35,745 bases of DNA from contig RFMZ01000255.1 in NCBI GenBank assembly GCA_009927445.1, forward strand, positions 1-35,745, written 5' to 3'. Below the pieces are notes generated by a model. That model did not search any database and was not told the origin of the DNA. It saw nothing but the letters and a program-made list of their open reading frames with translations. This document shows positions 8,094 to 15,935 of the stretch, piece by piece. Made by a program: the position numbers and the translations under genes. Source of the stretch: Betaproteobacteria bacterium (GTDB taxonomy: Bacteria; Pseudomonadota; Gammaproteobacteria; Burkholderiales; Burkholderiaceae). Within the stretch, counting starts at the first letter, position 1, and every line of letters starts with the position of its first letter.

Positions 8094-9878
8094 ATGTTAA
8101 AGGCGGAACTCATTCAGGCGGGGCCCATTTATTTAGACATGCATTTTGAATGTCAGGTAGGCGAGTTATTAGCTTTAGTCGGACCCTCTGGCAGTGGTAA
8201 GACTTCTGCTCTAAGAGCGTTAGCGGGCTTGTTGCCTGTTACGCAAGGGGTGATAGAGTTAGATCAGACGGTTTGGTTTGATTCAGCTAAAAATATTTTT
8301 GTGCCAGCTCACGACCGTTTAGTGGGCATGGTTTTTCAGAATTACGCCTTATTCCCGCACTTAACAGCTCTGCAAAATATTTGTTTAGCCCTGCCAGACA
8401 AAGCAGGGCAAGAGTATGCATACAATTTAATGGAGGATATGCAGTTAGTAGATTTACAAAATCGTTTGCCCAGTGAATTATCCGGTGGTCAGCGGCAACG
8501 GGTTGCTCTAGCTAGGGCTTTTGCAAGGCAACCGAAGTTACTTTTGTTAGATGAAGCTTTTTCTGCAGTGGATTATCCAACCCGTAAAACTTTATATGAA
8601 GAGTTAATCAAATTACGCGAACATATAGCCATTCCGATTGTGATGGTGACACATGACTTAAGGGAGGCGCGTTTGTTAAGTGATCGAATGTGTATCTTAG
8701 ATCAGGGTAGGAGTTTACAGCAGGCCCCTGCTGAGCTCATTGTATCGAGTCCGCGCAATGCAAGAGTAGCAGAACTAGTTGGTTTGAATGATATTTATTC
8801 TGGAACTTTTTTTCAAGGACCGATTCCAGGTCAAAAGTCAGATCCTAAGCCTGGCAGATTACTCTGGGGGCAGGGGGTTGATGCTTATCCTTTAGAGATC
8901 ACTGATAAGGGGCGATTGCCCAATCAAACGGAAGTCAAATGGGTCATTGCGGGTGAGCATGTTGAGCTGATGCGAGAAGATCGCGGTCTGGCAAATACGA
9001 TTGCGGCGCGGATTTCAAAGATTCGTCAATTAGGAGATATTGCCACGGTGCAATTTATTTTTTCAATTACGCATCAACCGCGGATGCAGATTGATTTAAG
9101 TACGCGCTTAGTGAACGATTTAGATTTTCAATTGCACAGCGACATATATATTCGGCTTGACCCACGGGGTATTCATATCATGCCGGTATATACCAATCCC
9201 ATGCAAAAGCGAGTTGAAAAATTACGGCGAGAGAAGACTTTAAACATGGCGGCCATTCTACTAGTAGCTGGTGAGGGCGCTCGTTTAGGAAACATTCCCA
9301 AAGTATTACTGCGGGTATCTGGTAAAACGCTTTTAGAGAGACATTTAGAGTCGATGAGTGCGCTAGGGATTCAAACGTGTGTCGTTGTCACGGGGGCTTA
9401 TCAGGCAGTGATTACACAGCAGATCCAGGCCTTGTCGAGGCAATTACCCAAGGTGTATTTGGTGCAAAATATCGATTCAAAAAAAGGTCAAGCCAGCTCT
9501 GTGCGGTTGGGCTTAGAGCACCTCGGTTTGATGGTGCCGGAGCCTGACCTAGTCATCATGATGCTGGGTGATCAGCCCTTACTGGACGTGGCTGATTTAA
9601 GACAATTAGTAGAGCGCTTCAAAGTTCGTACGCACGGTCAATTCGTGTTTCCACAAGTAGCTGAGAAGCGTGGTAATCCGGTTATCATGTCTGGTCAAGT
9701 TTTTCGGGAGATATTAATACAAAGTCCAAAGCAGACTGTCCGGGGTTATATGGATTCGCATCCCGAAGAAGTTGATATTTGGCAGACGCACAACGAGCAT
9801 TTTATTTTTGACATGGATACCCCTGAAGATTTAATATTGTTCCAGAAAAAAACAGGATTAGTAATTGAGTTACCATAA
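8094..9878 (+). CDS. modC: ModC molybdate-transport ATPase fused to a MocA-type molybdenum cofactor cytidylyltransferase
   Basis: This is a single 594-aa frame with two domains. Residues 1 to about 230 are an ABC ATPase: Walker A GPSGSGKT at 30-37, Q-loop 'VFQNYALFPH', signature LSGGQRQR from 129, Walker B LLLLDE at 149-154, and 'MVTHDLREA' with the switch histidine. Roughly 230-370 resembles the molybdate-sensing MOP/TOBE region of ModC. From about residue 385 a second protein begins with the MobA-like NTP-binding signature 'LLVAGEGARLGNIPKVLL' and continues with 'LGDQPLLDVADL' and 'RGNPVIMSG', typical of MocA, which converts molybdopterin to its cytosine dinucleotide form. No stop lies between the domains. 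An internal ATG at 9246 could give a separate MocA product. The start is the ATG 1 bp after modB. Confidence 0.92.
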   Translation: MLKAELIQAGPIYLDMHFECQVGELLALVGPSGSGKTSALRALAGLLPVTQGVIELDQTVWFDSAKNIFVPAHDRLVGMVFQNYALFPHLTALQNICLALPDKAGQEYAYNLMEDMQLVDLQNRLPSELSGGQRQRVALARAFARQPKLLLLDEAFSAVDYPTRKTLYEELIKLREHIAIPIVMVTHDLREARLLSDRMCILDQGRSLQQAPAELIVSSPRNARVAELVGLNDIYSGTFFQGPIPGQKSDPKPGRLLWGQGVDAYPLEITDKGRLPNQTEVKWVIAGEHVELMREDRGLANTIAARISKIRQLGDIATVQFIFSITHQPRMQIDLSTRLVNDLDFQLHSDIYIRLDPRGIHIMPVYTNPMQKRVEKLRREKTLNMAAILLVAGEGARLGNIPKVLLRVSGKTLLERHLESMSALGIQTCVVVTGAYQAVITQQIQALSRQLPKVYLVQNIDSKKGQASSVRLGLEHLGLMVPEPDLVIMMLGDQPLLDVADLRQLVERFKVRTHGQFVFPQVAEKRGNPVIMSGQVFREILIQSPKQTVRGYMDSHPEEVDIWQTHNEHFIFDMDTPEDLILFQKKTGLVIELP

Positions 9879-9925
9879 TGTCATGTTGTATTTTGTTGAC
9901 TTGATGAAAGTTGGATGAAGTGGTG

Positions 9926-10927
9926 ATGGAAAATATTGACGTAACAGTATTGCGTGAGTTAGTTGCCTGGCGAGCACAGGGTAAGGCGGCGCTGTTGGCC
10001 ACAGTTGTTCGGACTTGGGGTTCCTCACCTCGACCAATTGGCTCGATCATGGCATTGTGCGAGGACGGACGCGTCATGGGCAGTGTCTCGGGTGGCTGTA
10101 TTGAGGACGACTTAATTAGAAGTTATACCCATGAGCAATTAATAACTGACCAGATCCCACGTTTGATTCAGTATGGGATTACCGCTGACGAGGCGCATCG
10201 TTTTGGTTTGCCATGTGGTGGAACCTTAGAGTTACTTCTAGAATATAATCCCAAAGTAGTTTTGTTAGAGGACTTGTTGGCACGATTAGATGAGGGCCAA
10301 CTTGTCAGTAGATCGGTACATTTAAGTGATGGACAAGTTACTTTAAAATTAGCGCCAAGTCCTGCGGAATTAGTAATCGAGACTGACATGTTAACGAACA
10401 CTTTTGGGCCGGAGTATCGGATGTTAATCATTGGTGCCGGGCAGTTAAGTGAATATCTTGCATTGATGGCTTTATTTAATGGTTTTGCAGTGACTGTTTG
10501 TGACCCACGCGACGCTTACCGGAGTAACTGGGCAGTGCGTGGTGCAAAAGTTGTTAGTATGTCGCCGGATGATATGGTCACGCAGATGCGCCTTGATAGC
10601 CGAAGTTGCGTAGTTGCTTTGACGCATGATCCGAAGTTAGATGATTTGGCCCTCATTGAGGCCTTAGATACCAACGCTTTTTATGTCGGAGCCATCGGCT
10701 CTAGAAAAAATAACCAAGCGCGCAAGGAGCGTTTGGTCGAGCACTTTGATCACACGTATGCCTCGTTAGAAAAACTACGTGGGCCAATTGGAATTTATAT
10801 TGGCAGCAAGACTCCTTCCGAGATTGCTGTGAGTGTGATGGCAGAGATTTTAGCCGTAAAAAATGGTGTACTATTACCGCGCGAGATGGCTGTTGCAATT
10901 GCTAAAGATGAATTAGCAGCTCAATAG
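9926..10927 (+). CDS. XdhC/CoxI-family molybdenum-enzyme maturation protein
   Basis: XdhC-family proteins bind the molybdenum cofactor, help its sulfuration and insert it into xanthine-dehydrogenase-type enzymes. The N-terminal XdhC/CoxI domain is visible as 'RTWGSSPRPIGSIMALCEDGRVMGSVSGGC' split around residues 25-60 and the conserved 'FGLPCGGTLELLLE'. The C-terminal Rossmann domain carries 'LIIGAGQLSEYLALMA', 'CDPRDAYR' and 'YVGAIGSRKNNQARKERL', then 'GIYIGSKTPSEIAVSVMAEI'. I used the ATG at 9926 (333 aa), preceded by a GGATGAAG ribosome site, over upstream TTG/GTG codons. It lies 47 bp after the ModC-MocA fusion and is presumably in the same operon. The client is most likely the hydroxylase at 1500-4195. 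Confidence 0.92.
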   Translation: MENIDVTVLRELVAWRAQGKAALLATVVRTWGSSPRPIGSIMALCEDGRVMGSVSGGCIEDDLIRSYTHEQLITDQIPRLIQYGITADEAHRFGLPCGGTLELLLEYNPKVVLLEDLLARLDEGQLVSRSVHLSDGQVTLKLAPSPAELVIETDMLTNTFGPEYRMLIIGAGQLSEYLALMALFNGFAVTVCDPRDAYRSNWAVRGAKVVSMSPDDMVTQMRLDSRSCVVALTHDPKLDDLALIEALDTNAFYVGAIGSRKNNQARKERLVEHFDHTYASLEKLRGPIGIYIGSKTPSEIAVSVMAEILAVKNGVLLPREMAVAIAKDELAAQ

Positions 10928-10986
10928 AATAAGACCTAGGATTCGGCTAATTGGACAGGACAATTCGCAGATATGAAGGGGGTGAG

Positions 10987-11679
10987 ATGAGTCAAGTTTG
11001 TAGAAATCTTTTATGGATCTTTGCCATTGGGATGATACTTTTATTCTCGGGATGTACGAGTTTTGTGGATGTGCGTGTAAGTCGCTTTCATGAACTCCCG
11101 ACGCCAGCGCACAAATTATCTGCCCCGACGATTAAACAGGAATTTATCGTTCGCGTACCTTCGGAATATGTTGGTAAGCGATTTTCTCTTTTAACGAGTG
11201 CGGATCAGTCTGAAGATTTGGAACGAAAACAGTATGGTTATGTGATCGCCCGAGAATTAACTTTAGTAGGTTTTGAAGAGTCAAAAAATGCTGATTACTT
11301 AGTGGATTTTAAATATGCTAGTTCAAGCCAAATTGGCCAGCGCGTTGAACCAAGTATGCTTCCAACAACACGAGTATTTTGTACTGGGGGGAGCGCTGTC
11401 GCACCGCCAAGATGCTCCCCGTTTAGCACCTTTCAGACAATGTATCAGACGGTAAATTATTCTTTTGTTACAAATAGCTTAGATTTGTGGGTAGTAGATG
11501 CGAAGACGAAAACCCGGGTATGGCAGGGTAGCGCTCAGTCAAGTAGTGATCAAATTTCTGATTTACACCAGTGGATGCCTTATTTAGTGAGAGCTTTAAT
11601 GGTGGATTTTCCGGGTGACACTGGTAAATCGAGCTCAGTACGGTTTGAAATGCCTGCTAAAAAGCCTTTAGAAAAGTAA
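10987..11679 (+). CDS. DUF4136-type lipoprotein
   Basis: The predicted product is a 230-aa envelope lipoprotein. A hydrophobic signal ends in Leu-Phe-Ser-Gly-Cys, with Cys23 as the lipid-modified residue; a Phe at the -3 position is a little unusual. The mature protein opens 'FVDVRVSRFHEL', includes 'YGYVIARELTLVGFEESKNADYLVDF' in pieces, and ends with a 'SLDLWVVDAKTKTRVWQGSAQ' strand, which matches the DUF4136 pattern. The function of that family is unknown. The ATG is preceded by a strong GGGGGTGAG ribosome site; an upstream in-frame TTG is not needed. It follows the XdhC gene by 59 bp and could be cotranscribed, but nothing ties it to molybdenum. Confidence 0.8.
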   Translation: MSQVCRNLLWIFAIGMILLFSGCTSFVDVRVSRFHELPTPAHKLSAPTIKQEFIVRVPSEYVGKRFSLLTSADQSEDLERKQYGYVIARELTLVGFEESKNADYLVDFKYASSSQIGQRVEPSMLPTTRVFCTGGSAVAPPRCSPFSTFQTMYQTVNYSFVTNSLDLWVVDAKTKTRVWQGSAQSSSDQISDLHQWMPYLVRALMVDFPGDTGKSSSVRFEMPAKKPLEK

Positions 11680-11807
11680 AATACACGGCAGTTTTGAGAG
11701 TTGAGTTGGCAGTAATCTGTGTAAGTTTTTTAATAGGTGGGGCAGAAAAATTCAACAAATAATGGTTGGCTATTCATTCGGTATAGTTGATGATTAACTA
11801 GGGAGAA

Positions 11808-12578
11808 ATGCTAGTGTGGATCATTCAAAAAATCAGTAAATCAGGTGTTTTTTTTCTCTTAATAATGATCCAGGGGCTAGGGCTTTGCGCAGAGCTTAAA
11901 ATACTTAGTGGTAATGGCTCAAGGCCTGCAACAATTGAGCTATGCGCCCAATTTCAACGAGTAACTGGACATCGGATTGTTTTAGAGTTTTATGTCAACC
12001 CAACGGTTAAATCGAAGATTGAAGCGGGAGAGTATTTTGATGTAGCCGTCTTAAATCCGCCGGTTTTAGATGCCTTGATTGGTATGGGTAAGATAGATTC
12101 TAGTAGCCGAGTGACTATGGGGCGAATTGGTTTAGGGGTGGCGATCCGCAAAGGTAGTCCTCGGCCAGATATATCGACTGTGCAAGCTTTTAAAAAAACC
12201 TTGCTACAGGCCAAGTCAGTGGCTTATCCTGGAGACGGCGCAAGTGGCAAATACTTTGTTACTTTAATTGATCAATTGGGTATTTCCCAAGAGATGGCAA
12301 CTAAGATGCGGCCTATGTCTGGTGAGTATAACGTAGAGGGTGTGGCTAATGGCCAAGTTGAGATGATTGTAGTAGTTGCCTCGCGGATTTATGGCGTTGA
12401 TGGGGTTGACTATGTGGGTTTGATACCACAAGAATTACAGACATGGATTGGTTTTGCTGCGGGTGTTTCTGAGCACAGTAAAGAAAAAGAAGTTGCACGT
12501 AATTTCGTAAAATTTATTTCATCTCAGGAGGCCGCTAAGGTGATGATTCCAATTGGGATTGAGCCATTTGTTGAGTAG
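11808..12578 (+). CDS. Orphan ModA-like periplasmic substrate-binding protein
   Basis: This 256-aa secreted binding protein of the ModA/extracellular solute-binding superfamily has a signal peptide ending near 'GLGLCAE', then a first strand 'LKILSGNGSRPATIELCAQF'. The hinge segment is 'AGEYFDVAVLNPPVLDALI', and 'AYPGDGASGKYFVTLIDQLGI' resembles the anion-site region of ModA relatives. A GGGAG ribosome site precedes the ATG. There is no permease or ATPase next to it. Because it diverges from ModA around the usual oxyanion-contacting residues, its ligand may not be molybdate. It could share the ModBC channel or bind an organic anion. Family level is confident; ligand is unknown. Confidence 0.78.
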   Translation: MLVWIIQKISKSGVFFLLIMIQGLGLCAELKILSGNGSRPATIELCAQFQRVTGHRIVLEFYVNPTVKSKIEAGEYFDVAVLNPPVLDALIGMGKIDSSSRVTMGRIGLGVAIRKGSPRPDISTVQAFKKTLLQAKSVAYPGDGASGKYFVTLIDQLGISQEMATKMRPMSGEYNVEGVANGQVEMIVVVASRIYGVDGVDYVGLIPQELQTWIGFAAGVSEHSKEKEVARNFVKFISSQEAAKVMIPIGIEPFVE

Positions 12579-12680
12579 TATTTCATAGTCTAATCTTCTT
12601 CGTTTCGCCTTCTTAGCTAATTGGGATTTAGTGAATTTCTATTCCATTTGTGGCGTCCATTGATTACTAAAAGAGTCTTT

Positions 12681-12710
12681 TTGTTAAGTAAATTTGAATG
12701 TTTCTATAAT
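12681..12710 (+). promoter_or_regulatory. Candidate sigma-70 promoter of the FMN hydroxyacid dehydrogenase gene
   Basis: A perfect TATAAT at 12705-12710 lies 18 bp after TTGTTA at 12681-12686 (four of six matches to the -35 consensus). It is in AT-rich non-coding DNA about 120 bp upstream of the next gene start and fits the expected orientation. Confidence 0.45.
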
Positions 12711-12831
12711 TAATAAATAATTTAATTAGCAATATCTTAGGATCCTTTTTTCTCTCTCCTTAGGGTTTAACAGCATTGTAAAAAGATTGAATTTTTACTA
12801 CTGTATATACAAATCATAAAAGGAGATGAGC

Positions 12832-14079
12832 ATGTCTGATGCTACCAGTTTGAGCGATCAACGTCGTGAATTTTTAAAATGGTTAAGTGCTAGTCCATTA
12901 CTAGGGCTTCCGAGTGAAACTGTATTTTCCCAAGAATTTGGTCGTCGGTCTGATCCTATGGTATGGTCTTCGAATCTGCAATTAAATGATGTGATCCAAA
13001 GTCCTGCTGAGGCCATCAATATATTTGATTTTGAAGCCTTAGCCTATAAAAAAGTCCCGCGAGCGCATTTTGGATATTTAGCATCTGGTATTGATGATGA
13101 AATTACTTTACGGGCAAATCGTGAAGCCTTCCTAAAGTATCAATTAAGACCTAGGCGTTTGCGGGATGTAAGTAAGATAGATACTTCCTATCAACTCTTT
13201 GGTACCAAATGGAAAGCGCCGATTATTGTCGCACCTACTGGTGGTAACAAAGCGTATGATCCCGAGGGAGAAATCGCTGTGGCGCGGGCGGCTAGGGCTG
13301 GTGAATTTTTAAATATCTTATCGAATTCTGCCTCTTCCGCTATTGAGGACGTCATTGCTGCTAGGCAGGGTGAGGTATGGTTTCAGTTATATGCGACCTC
13401 AAGCCGGGAGGTTGCCAAGCGGGTTGTACAACGTGTTGATAAAGCTGGCGCAGCTGTTTTAGTGATTACAGTGGACCGCAATGGTGGCCGAAATCAAGAA
13501 ACATCAGCACGTCTTAGAAAATTAGACCCCCGTAATTGTGCTGGGTGTCATATTCATGGAATTGGAAGTCCTAAATCAAGACCAAACTTTGACGGTATTG
13601 ATATGTCAAACGTGGCGAGCATGCAAACCGCAAATCTGACATGGGACTTTATTGCTTTGATGCGTGAGACCACCAAAATGAAACTAGTTGTAAAGGGGAT
13701 CGTGACTCATGAAGATGCAGAGCTCTGTCTAAAATATGGCGTAGACGGTATTTATGTTTCTAATCATGGTGGCAGGAGCGAGGATGGTAGCCGCGCATCA
13801 ATCGATTGCTTGTCCGAGATTGCACGGGTTGCTAAAGGTAAAGTGCCGATTATTTTTGATAGTGGAGTTCGGCGTGGCACTGATATTTTCAAAGCCTTGA
13901 GCATGGGGGCAACAACAGTATGTGTTGGCCGTCCATCTCTGTGGGGCCTAGGTTCATTTGGGCAAGCTGGAGTAGAGAAGGTATTACAGATCTTACAAAC
14001 TGAGTTACGTGCGACCATGCAACAAATGGGGGCTGCGAATTTAGCAGCTATTACTCCCGAGATGGTCATCAAAGGCTAA
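12832..14079 (+). CDS. FMN-dependent alpha-hydroxyacid dehydrogenase with Tat-like N-terminus
   Basis: This 415-aa enzyme of the glycolate oxidase / L-lactate dehydrogenase family oxidises L-2-hydroxyacids to keto acids with FMN. Landmarks in order are 'RPRRLRDVSKIDTSYQLFG', 'APIIVAPTGG', 'WFQLYATSSREVAKRVVQR', 'LVVKGIVTHEDAELCLKYG' with the FMN-contacting Lys, 'VSNHGGRSEDGS' with the catalytic His and substrate Arg, and 'FDSGVRRGTDIFKALSMGA'. The N-terminus carries Arg-Arg-Glu-Phe-Leu-Lys followed by a modest hydrophobic run, a good twin-arginine motif, so the folded flavoprotein may be exported. The start chosen is the ATG at 12832, spaced correctly behind AAAAGGAG; the ATG at 12826 sits too close. 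It follows a promoter-like sequence and ends before a hairpin. Confidence 0.92.
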   Translation: MSDATSLSDQRREFLKWLSASPLLGLPSETVFSQEFGRRSDPMVWSSNLQLNDVIQSPAEAINIFDFEALAYKKVPRAHFGYLASGIDDEITLRANREAFLKYQLRPRRLRDVSKIDTSYQLFGTKWKAPIIVAPTGGNKAYDPEGEIAVARAARAGEFLNILSNSASSAIEDVIAARQGEVWFQLYATSSREVAKRVVQRVDKAGAAVLVITVDRNGGRNQETSARLRKLDPRNCAGCHIHGIGSPKSRPNFDGIDMSNVASMQTANLTWDFIALMRETTKMKLVVKGIVTHEDAELCLKYGVDGIYVSNHGGRSEDGSRASIDCLSEIARVAKGKVPIIFDSGVRRGTDIFKALSMGATTVCVGRPSLWGLGSFGQAGVEKVLQILQTELRATMQQMGAANLAAITPEMVIKG

Positions 14080-14084
14080 TTAAC

Positions 14085-14124
14085 CGTTCATCTAACGCAT
14101 CTCTTCTCTTGCGTTAGATGAACG
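14085..14124 (+). terminator. Perfect 15-bp hairpin after the FMN dehydrogenase gene
   Basis: CGTTCATCTAACGCA at 14085-14099 pairs perfectly with 14110-14124 across a 10-nt pyrimidine loop. It starts 5 bp after the stop codon. There is no T tract on either strand, so termination would be by pausing/Rho or the hairpin may protect the mRNA 3' end. Confidence 0.55.
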
Positions 14125-14207
14125 CATTAATGATCGATTCGAGGCCTTAGACATTGGATACATTAAGATACTGTTATTAGAGCTAATAGCTTACTTTAGG
14201 GAATGTA

Positions 14208-14921
14208 ATGGGTGATTACACCAATATGTCGGCATATTACGACGCCATCATGACTTCAGGCTATTATGACTATCAGCGCATTGTGGATCAATTATTGCAA
14301 CCTTGCTCCCCCCAGGATCTTTTAGAAATTGGTTGTGGTACGGGCTTGATTTTAGAGGAAATTGCTAAACGTAATACGGATATTCAGATTACTGGCATTG
14401 ATTTAACCCAGTCGATGTTAGATATTGCTCATGACCGACTCCAGTCGTATCCAAACATTTCGTTAAATCTGCAAAATATAACAACCTTACAATTGAACCG
14501 ACAGTTTCAGATGGCATTTTCTTATGGCGGGGTTTGGTACTTTGTAATTGATCATGACAAGGAGCCAATGTTAGTCAGTCATTTATATTCTGAGTCAGAT
14601 AATCACGCAGGATTAAGAAGTTTAGCCGACCATATTAGTGCGCAGGGGCACTTGCTCTTGGGTACGCAGGGGCCACACTTTAATTATGAAACCACGATTA
14701 CGAATGGTATGCAATACTCTCAAGTCATTGAGCCTAGTGAATTCGGTTTTACTAAACACTATTACTTAAAAGATTGCACTCAAACTGTGATGGCTCAAAC
14801 GGTGCAATACCGTACTTATAGATTTCAGGATGCGCTTGAATTATTGGCTAGTTACGGATTGCATTATGAAGCTAGTGATTTAAGTGCAGAGCAATTATTT
14901 ATTGGATTTAAGAAATGTTAA
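14208..14921 (+). CDS. Class I SAM-dependent methyltransferase
   Basis: This 237-aa protein has a Rossmann-type methyltransferase core. Motif I is 'LLEIGCGTGLILEEIA' at about residues 42-57, the acidic motif II segment is 'ITGIDLTQSMLDIA', and a motif-III-like strand surrounds 'MAFSYGGVWYF'. The middle insert ('LYSESDNHAGLRSLADHI') is not diagnostic. The ATG is preceded by AGGGAAT. It stands between the hairpin after the FMN enzyme and the beta-hydroxyacid dehydrogenase. The acceptor molecule cannot be predicted; a small-molecule role is likely but inferred. Confidence 0.88.
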   Translation: MGDYTNMSAYYDAIMTSGYYDYQRIVDQLLQPCSPQDLLEIGCGTGLILEEIAKRNTDIQITGIDLTQSMLDIAHDRLQSYPNISLNLQNITTLQLNRQFQMAFSYGGVWYFVIDHDKEPMLVSHLYSESDNHAGLRSLADHISAQGHLLLGTQGPHFNYETTITNGMQYSQVIEPSEFGFTKHYYLKDCTQTVMAQTVQYRTYRFQDALELLASYGLHYEASDLSAEQLFIGFKKC

Positions 14922-14955
14922 GCGTTGTTTCTACTAGGAGTTATTCAAAGGAAGT

Positions 14956-15024
14956 ATGCAGATGATGTTGGAAGAGCAAGTAGGTTGTTTTTTAAAATGT
15001 ATTGAAAAGATAATATGTCGGTAG
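14956..15024 (+). CDS. Possible 22-aa leader peptide overlapping the next gene start
   Basis: A short frame begins with ATG behind AAAGGAAGT and reads MQMMLEEQVGCFLKCIEKII plus two residues before a TAG at 15022-15024, 10 bp inside the downstream gene. It has a better ribosome site than the downstream ATG at 15015, so it may feed ribosomes to that gene by coupling. No family is recognisable, and it may be chance. Confidence 0.25.
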   Translation: MQMMLEEQVGCFLKCIEKIICR

Positions 15025-15935
15025 ATCCCTCTTTAATATCACATATTTACTTTGTGGGTTTGGGTAATATGGGCAATCCCATGGCTGCGAATTTAATTCG
15101 GGCAGGCTATCAGTTGACGGTTTATGATTTATTTGCAGAAAAAGCTTCCAATTTAGTTGCTTTGGGCGCAACACTTGCCCCGAGCCTGGCACTTGGTATA
15201 GCAAATAACCAAATTATTTTTGTATCATTGCCAGGCCCAAAAGAGGTACAAGAAGTAATGCTTGGCGAGTCTGGACTATTAAAATTAGCAAAGCCTGGCA
15301 CAATAATTATTGATAGTTCGACAAGTTCTGTTGATTTAGTTAGAGAATTAGTTGCTTTTGCGGCGACGCGCAGCATTGACTTTTTAGAGGCGCCGGTTAC
15401 GAATGCGGTCGATTTTGCAGCTTTAGGGAGGTTATCTATATTTGTTGGTGGTGATGCGCAAATTTTCGCTCAATGTCAGCCGGTGTTTGATGTTTTAGGT
15501 GAGAAGATTTTTTACGTTGGGCAGCCTGGTAATGGTGCGACGATTAAGTTACTCACGAATTTATTATGGTTTGTTAGTGCGGCTGCAATTGGTGAAGGGC
15601 TAATGCTAGGAGCAAAAGCTGGTATACCGGTTGAGACTGTTTGGGCGGCGATTAAGTCGAGTGCAGGAAATAGCTGGGTTGCTGAGCATGACGTGCCATC
15701 TATTTTTGCGGGTCATTATGATCCGAGTTTTTCATTAGAATTGTGTTGTAAAGATTTAGGGTTAGTCAATGAGATTGCCCGTGCACAGGGTTACGAATTA
15801 CCGATGGGTCAAAAAGCCCAAGAGCTCTTTGAGCAAGCAAAGCTAAAGTATGGTGGAGATGCTGCGGAATTACATGTAGTAAAGATGCTAGAGGAGCGGG
15901 TTGGTATGTTTTTAAGACCACAGAAGGAGTCTTGA
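15015..15935 (+). CDS. NAD(P)-dependent beta-hydroxyacid dehydrogenase (3-hydroxyisobutyrate dehydrogenase family)
   Basis: This 306-aa protein belongs to the family of 3-hydroxyisobutyrate and tartronate semialdehyde reductases. The N-terminal cofactor motif is GLGNMGNPMAANLIRAG, followed by Tyr-Asp at the end of the second strand. The 'DSSTSSVDLVRELV' segment corresponds to the substrate-binding D-x-S/T region. The 'FLEAPVTNAVDFAALGRLSIFVGG' region carries an atypical loop where most members have a 'PVSGG' motif. The catalytic lysine is in 'NGATIKLLTNLL'. The C-terminal helix has 'CCKDLGLVNEIA'. Its stop overlaps the next start by one base, so it is cotranscribed with the aminotransferase. 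A semialdehyde substrate shared by the pair is plausible but inferred. Confidence 0.9.
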   Translation: MSVDPSLISHIYFVGLGNMGNPMAANLIRAGYQLTVYDLFAEKASNLVALGATLAPSLALGIANNQIIFVSLPGPKEVQEVMLGESGLLKLAKPGTIIIDSSTSSVDLVRELVAFAATRSIDFLEAPVTNAVDFAALGRLSIFVGGDAQIFAQCQPVFDVLGEKIFYVGQPGNGATIKLLTNLLWFVSAAAIGEGLMLGAKAGIPVETVWAAIKSSAGNSWVAEHDVPSIFAGHYDPSFSLELCCKDLGLVNEIARAQGYELPMGQKAQELFEQAKLKYGGDAAELHVVKMLEERVGMFLRPQKES

